Assembly: GCA_003290165.1 (NCBI GenBank)
Contig: QNQO01002046.1
Span: forward strand, 100,680 to 164,679
DNA length: 64,000 nucleotides
Source: Berberis thunbergii
Taxonomy: Eukaryota > Streptophyta > Magnoliopsida > Ranunculales > Berberidaceae
Direction: 5' to 3'
How positions within the stretch are numbered: the first letter of the stretch is position 1; every line of letters starts with the position of its first letter. Positions 33,272 to 45,000 of the stretch are shown piece by piece. The notes under the pieces were generated by a model, which did not search any database, was not told where the DNA came from, and saw only the letters and a program-made list of their open reading frames with translations. Both the position numbers and the translations under genes were made by a program.

Positions 33272-35122
33272 TTCCCCCGCAAACTAAATGTAGACCCATT
33301 AACAACACTTAGTTTGTCACATAATAGTAGAAATCTAGAAGTGCCTAGAGCTTTTGTAAGAATATCAACAACTTAATCCTTGGCTGAAATATGAAGAACA
33401 TTAATAAGCTTTCTAACAACCTTTTCACGCACAAAGAAAATGTCTATTTCAATATGTTTGGTTCTGGAGTGAAGTACTGGATTGGCACTTGGTAGAACAA
33501 CACTCATGTTATCACACCAGACAGTAGGAGGTGCACTACCAATCCGCAACTCAGAGAAAAGAGTTTGTAACCATGTCAATTCAGCTGTGACTGATGCTAA
33601 GCTCTTGTACTCAGCTTCGGTGCTGCTCCTAGAAACAATGCTTTGTTTCTTTGAGGACCAAGATATGAGATTTGATCCTAAATACACACAATACCCAGAA
33701 GTAGAACGCCGGTCTGTAGGATCAGATGCCCAATCAGCATCACAATACCCAGTGAACTTGAGTGAAGTAGCAGGGACTATGTGAAGACCGAAAGCTGATG
33801 TAGCCTTCAGATCGATACCTTAAGATTCTCTTAACAGCTTGCCAGTGAGCTTCAAGTGGGTTTTGCATAAATTGACATACCTTATTAACAGAGTATGCTA
33901 TGTCAGGTCCAGTTATAGTGACATATATATTGTGAAGCTCCAACAATACTTTTGTATAAGTGAACATCTTGAACTGGATCACTCCCAGTATCTACCAGCT
34001 TCCCACCACCACACATAGGGTAGGCAACCCATTTGCAAATTACATTTTAGCTCTACAAAGAAGGTCTTGAATGTATTTGGTCTGAGATAGAAACATTCCA
34101 GCATCTGTGTGTTTAACTTGAATACCTAGAAAGTATTGAACCAATCCCAGATCTTTCAAAGAAAACTGTGCATGTAGCTGAGTTATCAAATGTGAAATAT
34201 CAGATGTACTGGACCCAATAACTAAAATATCATCAACATACACTAAGATAAAGATGGGAGATGGTGAGTGTCTGATGAAAAGAGACGAGTCTGATTTTGT
34301 AGCTGTAAAACCAAACTTGATAAGGGTGTGCCTAAGCTTGTCAAACCAAGCTCTAGGTGCCTGTTTAAGACCGTAAATAGCCTTAGACAGCTTGCATACT
34401 GCATTAGGATGAGTTGGATCTTCAAACCCAGGAGGTTGCATCATATATACCTCTTCTTGTAAATCCCCATTTAAGAAAGCATTGTTGACGTCCAATTGAA
34501 AAACTGACCAAGAGTATGTGACTGCAATAGATAAGATGACTCTGATTGTAGATGGTTTAACCACAGGACTGAAAGTTTCCTTATAGTCAAGACCAGCAGT
34601 TTGTTGAAACCCCCTAGCTACTAGACGAGCTTTATACTTCTGTATTGTTCCATCTGAGTTCTCCTTAACCTTGAAGAGCCATTTACATCCAACCACACTT
34701 TTATGTTGTGGAAAATCCACTAGTGACCAAGTGTTATTACGTAGTAGAATCAGATATTCATCTTGCATAGCAGAGAGCCAATGTGGAGTGATCAAAGCCT
34801 CCTTCAAACTGGATGGTTCTGTAGAGGCCAGAAAAACCTTTGGTTTGTATATGCCAGCTTAGACCGAGTAATCATCTGATGTCCAGTAGGTAGTGTAGAT
34901 GGTAATGTAGTAGGAAGAGAAGTATCTGCTGAGGAACTTAATGGAACCTCTGAACTGATAGGTAGTTGAGTGGAAGGCAATGTGTCAAAAGAGGGAGACT
35001 GACTTGTACCATGAGTAGTATTCTGAGTGACTGCGGGACTCTGCAGTATGTGAGTAGTTGGTATTGAAGATGGCACTGTAGTATTGTCATGGGACGGGGC
35101 AGACTTTGGGATGTATGCAGTT
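33272..35122 (-). pseudogene. Copia reverse transcriptase-RNase H half, inverted
   Basis: On - a linker rich in Ser/Thr/Pro (35076-34804) leads to the reverse transcriptase at 34807-34040: NTWSLVDFP, CKWLFKVK, YKARLVARGF, FQLDVNNAFLNGDL, YGLKQAPRAWF and the YVDD active site. RNase H (33687-33373: SRSSTEAEYKSL, HSRTKHIEID) comes next, then the polypurine tract and LTR. Frames between RT and RNase H are interrupted (33982-33740 holds a third piece). The high-coordinate end joins the integrase half at 32136 if 32137-35122 is turned round. Confidence 0.88.
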
Positions 35123-36817
35123 CAGGGACGGAGCCACGTGGGGGCGAGTGGGGGCAGGTGCCCCCACTGACTTTTGAGAGAAAAAAAAAATTTATACATA
35201 TTCCCAAAGGTTGCAGGTTCTCCTCCTTGTTTTATGCTTAACCTTTTCTTCACTCCACCTTTTTAAACATTTCTTCACTCCTTGTTTTATGCTGAACCTT
35301 TTCTTCCTCCTTGTTTTATGCTTAACCTGCCCCCACTTCACATTTTCACCTTCTTCATTCGTATTCAAGAGTCTAGAAATGGAAGACTAAAACCCAAGCC
35401 CAAGTTGCAGGTTGCACTTACAAGTTACTGCCTTACTGTGAGAGTGAGTGAGGTCCATACAAACAATGATACAAATACAATGCTTCAAAACCCTCTCCTT
35501 CCCTTGTTGTAGAGGGTTTCATCAATCCTCAAGTAAGTCATCTTCTCTCTTTGGGATTTCCTTTTCTTATGTTGTTTCATTAATTTGATACATTATATGT
35601 GCATATCATCATACACCTGATTAATGTGCTTTTGTTGCCTAATTATAAGTACATGTACATCATTTGTTTCATTTATATTGAAGGAATAGGTTCAACATTT
35701 TTATATGAAAACTCAGTCTGAATGATTTAGAGATTTTGAGGTTGTAAAACAAGCAACTTGAACTTCGTTTGGATTGGGTCTGAACCAAAAATTCTTTGGA
35801 CCATCTGAAGGTGCACAAGGAGGAATCATTCAGATTCACCTTTTGTCGAAGACTAATTATATTGTCAGATTCGGATTATGAATCCCCAATTAGGATTCTA
35901 ACAACAGTCTGAATCTATTTTTTTTTCTCTCTTTTATAATGTAAAAGCCTAAACTCAAAATGAGAACCACAACAATGTTCTTCATGCTTCAAAGAAAAGG
36001 GTTTCTGCACATTAGCAAGGTAGTAAACATGGAATATTTTGCCATATGATTTTTTCGATTTTCTGTTTGTAAATGTGTAAAAAAAGTTGCAAGTAAATGG
36101 GGAAATTCCTATCTGCAGTTAGGAAATGCTTATGTATTAAAACAGAAAATAATACAATGGTCATTAACATATAACACAGAGACTTTGAAGAATTGTGGCT
36201 TTCCATGTTATTTGTTCGCATCATTGCTGGAAAAACTCATAATGATTTTTGAAAAATAGGTATACTGTGAAACAGTTGGAGATGTCGGCATAAATCATGA
36301 GCCTCACCAATTCAGAGTGGCATATGATAAGCTTGTGATTGCTGCCGGAGCTGATCCCTTGACATTTAACATCAAGGGGGTGAAGGAACATGCATTTTTC
36401 CTCCGTGAAGTGAATCATGAACAAGAAATAAGAAATAAGCTGCTCTTGAATCTGATGCTCTCTGAAAATCCAGGTGAGTTAGTTGTACTTTCAATTCAAA
36501 GCTTTGTGTTTTAACCTTTGTTGTGTTGAATATATTGACATGTAACATTAATATCAAATGCTATAGAAAAACCAAGTAACTAATACTCAACAAAAACATA
36601 GATTATCAATCATGGAAACAGAGAAAACAGAGGAGGCGAAATTCTTACACCTTTATTCTCCTTTCCTGGAAATGCTTATTCTGAACTTGTGTGATTATGT
36701 AAATTCTCTATTACTTTTGTATATCCAAAGTGGTCTTCATCCTTTTTTTGAATGAAAATCTTTTATTATATTAGATGAAGTTTTATATAGTCATTTATGT
36801 CTTGTTCAAGTTATAAA

Positions 36818-36848
<31 letters not shown>

Positions 36849-36944
36849 TATGTTAAAGTAACTAATTTTTGTATTATATTTATTATATTTAAGTATGACA
36901 TCACTCCGCCCCCCCTCAACAAAAATTCTGACTCCGTCACTGAG
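35123..36944. mobile_element. DNA transposon, 1.82 kb, unclassified, with 3-bp duplication and a captured exon
   Basis: Ends CAGGGACGGAGCCA (left) and, inverted, CAGTGACGGAGTCA (right) are short imperfect TIRs. With the inverted segment restored, the flanks are GGC-AGT and AGT-TGAAAC, and block A has the empty site GGCAGTTGAAAC. So the duplication is AGT. Inside are short repeats of CTTGTTTTATGCT.AACC (35225-35335), one exon of an NADH dehydrogenase gene and a (TA)n tract near 36830-36851. A CACTA-like class is possible but the termini do not begin CACTA. Confidence 0.7.
36260..36473 (+). pseudogene. Single exon of an alternative (type II) NADH dehydrogenase, NDA-like
   Basis: After an AG acceptor the sequence reads [34 protein letters not shown], then [22 protein letters not shown] and NLMLSENPG, ending at a GT donor. 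This matches the middle of plant internal rotenone-insensitive NAD(P)H dehydrogenases (the AAGA nucleotide-binding loop is visible). No other exons are present. The exon with its intron edges lies within the 35123-36944 transposon, so it appears captured. Confidence 0.82.
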
Positions 36945-38055
36945 TTGAAACATAGCTCTGTGGGGGCAAGCAATTGATGGTGACAAAGCAGCAGTACATA
37001 TTGTATCAATCCACCCATGCAATTTCTCTTTCAATACCTATCAAACAAAGGTCCATATTTTGTACAACCTTGTGTTGTGGGTAATTTGACTATTAATGAG
37101 ACTAAGAGTCCCCTCTGGGGAATCCTTTGGAGATGTTGAATGCTTGCCCAAGCATGGCCAGATGTCTGAACCTGTTAATGTTGAAGGTATAGTCACAAGT
37201 TGCATTTATGTATGGGGTGGCTGATCAAGTGATAGTTGGTGGACTTCTTATTTATTTTTCCAAATTAAAAAAGATGCATTTTGTTCTTTGGGTTGTTTGT
37301 TCATTTTTGGTTGTGATTGGAGTAAACTTCATATTTGGATTAGATGCCTAGGAGCTGAGCTCTTTCTAGAGCATTACCAATAACATTCAATGTCTATTGT
37401 ATAGGTCCAAGTAATAAAACTTTCTTCTTATAGGGATGGCCAAAAGTTGAAATACCATCTACTGATAAATACACCAATATCAGAATTCAATGAACATTTC
37501 ATCCTTGGGATTTATATTTCTTGGTGTATAACTTGGCCCAGTGACAGAGCCAAGATTTCTGTTGAAGAGGGAGTGATGAGTCATAATTAATTAATAATAA
37601 TTAATTACTTTAATATAAAAAATTTTAATTCAAACAATACATAAATAATTATACAAAATATCAATTGCTAAACAAAATTTTATTGGCGGAAGAAAATGAA
37701 CCAACAAGCTACTTTGTAGGATGAAAAAAGATAAATATATGGGGGACAAATCAAATTGGTGTATACAGTTAAACACAATTTAATTTCAAATGTAAAATTA
37801 TATGTGAACAAAAAATTGGATTATTTGGGATTTACCACCTATCATAAATAGTTAATTAGAGGTTATCCCATCATTGATCATTATTACAGTTTTCCCTAGG
37901 ACTAGCAATTAACGTGCAGTGATTGTCAAAAGGCTCAAGTTGATTACCAAAATGTCATTCAACAATGACCCACAGATGAATCTCACAAAATGCATCTTGA
38001 GCAAAAATTAATGGATCAAAATTTTCATGTATCTTCAGAAAAATAATCCTATGAA
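36945..38055. repeat. Duplicated non-coding block C
   Basis: It matches 2449-3642 in direct orientation with small indels. Homology ends at ATCCTATG, exactly where the LRR fragment starts in the first copy. An inner segment from about 37544 (CAGTGACAGAGCCAAGATTTC) resembles the right TIR of the 35123 transposon and may be a related element. Confidence 0.78.
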
Positions 38056-38339
38056 TAAAATACAAAATTAGATCTCAAGATATGAATTCATCTCGAGAAA
38101 ATATTTTTTACAAAAACCTTCTTCCTCAAACAAGCAAGAGAAGTTGGGGCTGGTGGCGATGGTAGGAAAAAAAACTTAATCAAGAGAGAGGAGAGAAAGA
38201 GAGGAGGAAGCGGATTGATTGCCAGTGTTGAAGTAAGTAGAGAGAGGGATCATAAGAGAGAAAAAGGATCAAAGCAAGATCATCGACGTTATAGTGAACA
38301 AAGGAAGAGAGGAAAGGGCAAGGTGGGGCGGGACGACAA

Positions 38340-38990
38340 CATCGGATCTAAGGGAACTCGAGCTGCAATCTCTGAACAGCTTCATCAGCGTAATTGAAGT
38401 GCATGTGGTCTGCAGTTGCTTCTATCAGTAGTTGAGTAGTGAGAGGGAATGCCTAATCACCCAATCAAAACCCTAAAATGTATGGAACTCGTCAATTTCC
38501 ACCCACAGCAGCAGGGTGATTGCTACTCCATCATCAGTGAATGGCTTTGCATCTTGGTATAGATGTTATTGTCTCAGCCTCTCAGGTATTATTGAGGTAT
38601 TTTGTGAGGAAACCATGTTTTTGTAATCATGATGGCGTGATATGATCTTAAGAGAATGATGAAATCTTCAAAGTATTTATGTGTATCTTGAGATTGTAAA
38701 AACTTCATCTAACGATGTCACATCATCTTGATTATAAAATATGATTACAAAACCTGGTTCCTTAGCCTCACTCTTTGTTTGAAGCCATTTTGAACCTTTT
38801 ATAGGAAAAGTTGATATGACCAAAGTTACAGCATAAACCTGGTGGTGGTAGTATTATTAGAACTTTCATCCTAAACCATCTTATACTAAGTCAAGCAACA
38901 GGGTTGATTGCTTCTGACTCTCCTGATCTTCTCAGTAGTGACACAAGAGGAAACATTACAAGTCTTACTTCCTACTCTGCGCTCTCAAGA
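38340..38990. repeat. Direct copy of the unidentified gene fragment, split by a MITE
   Basis: It matches the inverse of about 32460-32760. It begins with the UTP14-like block GGAACTCGAGCTGCAATCTC also at 28456. The MITE at 38606-38771 interrupts GAGGT..TTTTGTTTGAAGCC, which is contiguous in the other copy. Confidence 0.68.
38606..38771. mobile_element. MITE, copy 3 of the GCTAGG..GGTTTTGCAACC family
   Basis: Ends GTGAGGAAACCATG and its inverse CCTTAGCCTCAC. The paralogous sequence at about 32580-32620 (inverted) reads through GAGGTCTTTTGTTTGAAG without the element, marking the insertion site. Confidence 0.72.
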
Positions 38991-41900
38991 TAATGGATAC
39001 AATATTTGTGCTGGTATTGAATGGGATGGAACTATTGAATTTAGTCATAATTCGTACAGCTACAAATTTAAGGTTCCAGCATCTACTTGTTAGATGAGTC
39101 GCATCTCTTGGATGCTTCCATTCTCCAAAGTTCTCTAGCTCATGTGTAGAAACATTAATGAGAAATCGAAGTATTTTAAGTACCAATAATCAAAGTAGTG
39201 TTTTAGTACACAAGCTAAATCATCAAAGCATATATCTTAGGAATGGTTGTTGAGATCTCACTTGGTCATCCGAGGTTCAGGATGGTATGCCAAAGGTACA
39301 TCCCTGAGATCATTATCCCAAGTACCACACATGTTGCTTAGCAAATCCCTGCATTATCCTATGTTGTCCTTGTGTATGTTGGCTTGTGCTTCGATACTTC
39401 ATACTATACTCCATTACCATCAAATTCGACTCAAATGAGATAAGTAATTAGTTACCATACTAGGATTACTGATTCATTAACATAAATCATAACAATGTAG
39501 TTTGGGTAATTCTTTCGCTCGAACTTGTATAAGAAAGAGTTGCGTTTATGTAAGGCTGGGACCGAGGTTTGTACAACTACAATCCACAAAATAGCTCTCA
39601 TACTTCGCTAATGTAGAATTGTATTGTATTTACTTGTACTCAAGGACTGTAATAAAATTTTGTGAAATATTTTGTTTTTTGAGATCTCAAAATCTAAAGT
39701 ATCGAAATCGAAAAGTATATTATTAACGAGTTATTTCAAAATATATATTTATTTTTTGTGAGTTTCGGTATTTTGTGTAAATTCCAAAAAGTTATGAAGC
39801 AAATTACATTTTTGAAGCCAAAAAATTTCATTATTTTTTGTAGATTTCGATATTTTCGTGAAAAAATCTAAAATATTATGAAGCAAATTGCATTTATAGG
39901 TATATATGCTTGTGTACTTTGGCTTATTTGATATATTTAATGTGTTTATTAGGTTAATTTACTTGTATCTTACTTTATGCATATTTATATATATTTGACA
40001 TATTCTCACAATAATTACTTTTTTCTATATACAAAGAAATATTTTCCGAAATATTTCTTAAAATTAGAAGACCGAAATATTTTAAGAAAATCCCTACATT
40101 ATCCAATGGTGCCCTTGTGTATATGTGCTTTGATACTTTGTGCTATACTCCATTACCATCGAATTCGATTCAAATGAGATAAAGTAATTCGTTCCCATTC
40201 TGTGATTACTGATTCATGAACATATACCACAACAATGTAGTATTAATTCATTTGTTTGGTGAATTTGAATTAGCTTTTGTTTGGTAAATGATTCCTTCCT
40301 GATGAGAAATTAATGAAATTCTGTAGTTTTAATTATTGGACTAAAGTGAACACTTTACGTAATTTTCAATATCTGCAGACAATGGGATCATTGTGGACTG
40401 ATTTGATCAATTGAGAGAGAGAGGAATCATGTGTAGTTCAGTGTTAAGATTGTCAGGGCTGTCTCTGGGGTAACTTACAAGGTCTAGTGAGTGCAATGTA
40501 AATAGCAAAGGCCGCCATGATGTGGTTGGGACCAGTACCAGTGGATGAATCATGATTGAACCCCCTTAATGAAGAGTTAGGTTGCTTTTTAGCAGTGCAT
40601 CCAGTGGGTGGTGCCATGAAGGTGATGTACTTAGAGAACCAATCTACTATCATCAAGTCTGCCACTACATTTTCCACTTTAAGAACCCAAAAGGGGATAT
40701 AAGAGCATGGAATCAAGCACTTACTGCTGCCCATAGGAGTAAATTGCCTCCATTTCATGAGACCCAGTTTTTAGATTCTTCACAGAACTGTTCTGTTACA
40801 GGATCTCTTGGTATATATATAGAGTAACTTTAGCCAGAAAGGATGTACATGTTTACTCTCTGTGATGTTGCTGTGCCCATAGGAGTAGTTCTGTTGGCAA
40901 TCTCTCTAATTTTTCTATGAAACCTTTTGCAGCTGATGTTCATAGTTTCCACCGCGTTTGCTACATTAGTTTATTTTTTTCAAGATCAAAACATTGGTTG
41001 TATGTTAGTTTTGTGCATTTTTAGTTTACCTTAGAACTACTCAAATGTTGAAAGCAAGGTTTTTAGTCCCTGAGGCTTAATAGAAATGTTAAAGTTTGTA
41101 GGTATATGCTTGGTCCTTGGTTCTGTTTTCCCTCCAAACTTCGGTGCTTTCCATAATTTTAGGCAATCAACCTCGTCATGATTTTTTCTCCCATGTCTCG
41201 GGTGCCTCCAAGATTACCATACTGTTCTCGTCAAGCAACATCCGCTAACTCATAATGTTAAAATAGTAATGAAATAATAATAAAAAACATATATTGGTCA
41301 ACCAAGGCAAATTGCTAGACAAGAATAACAGGCACAGGAGAGAAAGCTAACAACAAAACTAAGTGTGTTTTTCAGGCTGGCATCACTGCTACTTATGTTA
41401 GTAGCTCCTCACCTAAAGAGGCTAAGATGCAAATCCCAAGGGATTGGAGAGTAAGGAATTGAAGATTAAAATCCTACTAGAGTTTTTTCTTCTGGAAAAA
41501 AGCAAAAAAAAAAAAAAAACAATTTCCCTGCAATCTCATTAGACAATTAGAAAGTCTCATGTTTACTTTATATTTAGTTCTTACCATTATGTATTTGTTT
41601 GTTTCCTTCTTCCTCCTATTCTTCTCATATTCCAATGCTGCAAGAAAGGAGTCTCTTACAGAAAATACAACACCCCCCCAACACCTAAATGTTAGAGAAT
41701 AAAAGTTAGTTTGATCCACCAAAATCATCTATTTGGATCCAGTCCGCTTCACATCATGTTACTTTGTTACACATGGTCCTTTTGAGATAGTTTAGAATTA
41801 GAAGTCAGAACCAGACAAAAAATGTCGAAAGTGAATAGCAAGCGAGAGTAGCATTTATAACTACTGACACAATTGGCAGAGACCTTGATGACCTAACTTG

Positions 41901-42090
41901 AGTGTCAATTGGCATGATATTTAGTTCTCTCTGTTTTCCTTTCTCATTTCCTTATGTTAGAGATGAAGTTCAGTTTGATCCATCATTACCTTTTGTTTTG
42001 CTGATAAAAAATGTTTGAGATGAAGTGTTGACTTGAATTACATAGTTCATGGTAAAGTGCACTAATTATATATGTTACTACAATTTTCAG
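38991..42090. other. Spacer with a duplicated segment and a retroelement scrap
   Basis: Bases about 39340-39505 are repeated at 40086-40240 (CATTATCC.ATG.T..CCTTGTGTAT.., TATACTCCATTACCATC). The region between is A/T-rich with repeated TTTCG.TATTTT. No gene is recognised apart from the integrase scrap at 40584-40690. No upstream prolyl 4-hydroxylase exons were found before 42091. Confidence 0.5.
40584..40690 (-). pseudogene. Ty3/Gypsy integrase scrap
   Basis: On - the peptide DLMIVDWFSKYITFMAPPTGCTAKK closely resembles the DRFSKY.TF motif of Gypsy-type integrases. Neighbouring parts of the core domain are missing, so this is a short relic. Confidence 0.5.
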
Positions 42091-45000
42091 AAAATGGAGA
42101 AGACATGCAAGTATTGAGATATGAACAAGGGCAAAAATATGACCCGCACTATGATTACTTTGTTGACAAGGTTAACATTGCTAGAGGTGGGCACCGGATT
42201 GCCACTGTACTTATGTATCTCAGTGATGTTGCTAAAGGCGGTGAAACAGTATTTCCAAATGCTGAGGTTAGTTCTATATGTAGCAAATTAGTGAAACTCA
42301 CTGATTTGGTCTTACTCTTTGAATGAGTCAGTAGATTGTTCCATAAGTTTAGGAGTTCAACTTTGGTCTTCCTTTTACTTACGAGTTAGTGGTTCTTTAG
42401 TTTGTTGAATAAATTCTAAGTACGTTAGTATTGGTAGATATTATGTCATAGTTAGTTGAGTTTATTTAGGAGACTTCCTAGTATTTATAGAATCTGTAAA
42501 TGACTGATTTATTCAGATCTTGATTGAATAATAAACTGAGTTTTTCAGCTAAGTTATCCCTGTTTCTTTTCTTAGCTGCTTCCAGGATATTTGTTATATG
42601 GTATCAGAGCTTGGTTTTCTATCAAGTGTTTGATTTTATTACTCAATCAAGATGAATATTGGAAGCACTGCCTCTCATGTCTCTGTAGAAAAGCTTGTTG
42701 GTAACAACTATAATTATTGGAAGCTTTGTATGGAAGCTTATCTACAAGGACAGGATCTGTGGGATCTAATCTCTGGTGATGAAGATGTAATTCCAGAAGA
42801 TACGCCACAAAATATTGAGTTGCGGAGGAAGTGGAAGATAAAGTGTGGCAAAGCTTTATTTGCTTTGCGAACATCCATCAGTAGAGAGTACATCGAGCAT
42901 GTTCGTGATGAAAAGTCGCCAAAGCAAGTATGGGAGACACTTGAAAGGTTGTTCACTCAAAAGAACACCATGAGATTGCAGTATTTGGAGAACGAACTTG
43001 CCAGGATGACTCAAGGTGATTTTTCAATTACAGCATATTTTTTGAAAATTAAAACTTTGTGCTCTGAAATTTCAGAATTGGATACGGAAGAGCCTGTAAG
43101 TGATGCTCGCTTACGTCGTTATCTCATTCGCGGATTGCGAAAAGAATTTATGCCCTTTATCTCTTCGATACAAGGGTGGGCAACTCAACCTTCTATTATT
43201 GAGTTGGAGAATCTATTATCTAACCAGGAAGAGTTGGTGAAACAAATGGCCAACAACAACAAGCTCTCCCTATCTCAAACAGAGGATGTTCTTTACACAA
43301 AAGACAGGGCGAAGATCAATTTCTCCTCCAGGCAACTAGGTGAGAGCAAGCTGTCCAAAACTGAGGGACAGTCTAAAGGCAACTCAAAAGGTTGTTATAG
43401 GTGTGGAAAGTTGGGGCACTTGAAGCGTGATTGCCGCGTGAAGGTGGTATGTAATCGGTGTGGGAAATCAAGACATATTAAACAAAATTGTCGGGTTAAT
43501 CTCAAAGAAGGAGGAGCAAATGTTGCACATGAAGCAAGTGAATATGATCAACCCAAATGGGAGCAATGTTTATCCATTGAAGTTATTAAGCAACCAGCAA
43601 CCATGACTTCTGTTGTGCACCAAAGCAACACAGGTATGAATGGTCATGTTTACATAGACTATGACAAGGATTGGATCCTTGATTCAGGTTGCTCTCATCA
43701 TGCAACTGGAAATGCTTCACTACTTTCTCATGTTCATCCGCATTATGAAAATAAAGTCATTGTGACAGCGGATAATTCACTACACCCTGTAGTGAAAGAA
43801 GGACATTTTAATGTCAAAACTAATATTTCAAATGATGAAACTGTTACCCTTAAAAATGTGTATCATGTTCCAGGCTTGAAGAAAAATCTCGCTTCGGTAT
43901 CTCAGTTGGCGGATTCTGGGAGGTATGTTCTCTTTGGTCCAGATAATGTTCAGATTCTTTCAAATGTACAACATGTTGCTGCTGATGTTTTATTTACTGG
44001 GAAAAGGAAAGAATCATTATACATTTTGGCTGCGAGTGATGCATATGTTGAAAAGACAGGTCAGGTTGCCAGTGCAACACTTTGGCATGCTCGGTTAGGC
44101 CATGTTGGTTATCAGTTACTGCAGAAAATTTCTACAAAGAAACTTCTTGACGGTGTCCCCTTCTTTAAGGATTTTCATCATGATATGGTTTGTGCTGGCT
44201 GCCAATATGGCAAATCACATCGTCTTCCTTTCACCAATTCAAAGAATAAAGCATCTAATGCTCTAGAGCTGGTTCATTCAGACATCATGGGGCCAACAAG
44301 AACACTCAGTTATGTTGGTTTTCGTTATGTGATGGTCCTTGTTGACGACTTTTCTCGGTTCACTTGGGTATATTTCTTGGAACACAAAAGTGAAGCTCTT
44401 CACGAATTTATTCAATTCAAGGAGCAGGTGGAGAAAGAATTTAAGCTGCCAATAAAATGTCTACGAACTGATAATGGTGGGGAATACACGTCTGATCAGT
44501 TCATCGAATACTGCAGGAAGCATGGCATTTTGCGTCAAATGACCTGTCCAGAAACTCCACAACAAAATGGAGTTGCTGAGCGCAAGTTGGCACATCTAAC
44601 AGCCATGTGTTTGTCATGGCTACATGCAAAGAATCTCCCAAGAGAATTGTGGGCAGCAGCTATTCAATCTGCGTGTCATGTCATCAATCGCTTGCCTCCA
44701 TGGCCAGGGACAGAGCCATCTCCTTTTGAAGCATTATATCACCGCAAACCAAATGTGAGCTATTTTCGAGTTTTTGGTTCAGTTTGTTATGTTCATATAT
44801 CTAAAAGTAATCGAACTAAACTTGATCCAAAGGCAAGGTGTTGTCTTTTTGTTGGTTATGATACTCACAGGAAAGGATGGAGATGTATGGATCCAGACAC
44901 AAAGAAGGTTATTGTTTCCCGTGATGTGGTGTTTGATGAAGAATCCCTACATCCAATTGATGTAAATGTGGACAACAACACAACTGATCTTGCACCTTTC

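Noticed and set aside
36827..36851. (TA)n tract as a regulatory element
   Set aside because: A simple microsatellite with no supporting context.
38215..38397. Charged 60-residue frame (Arg/Lys-rich)
   Set aside because: It spans purine-rich DNA and the start of a duplicated fragment; no homology or gene context.
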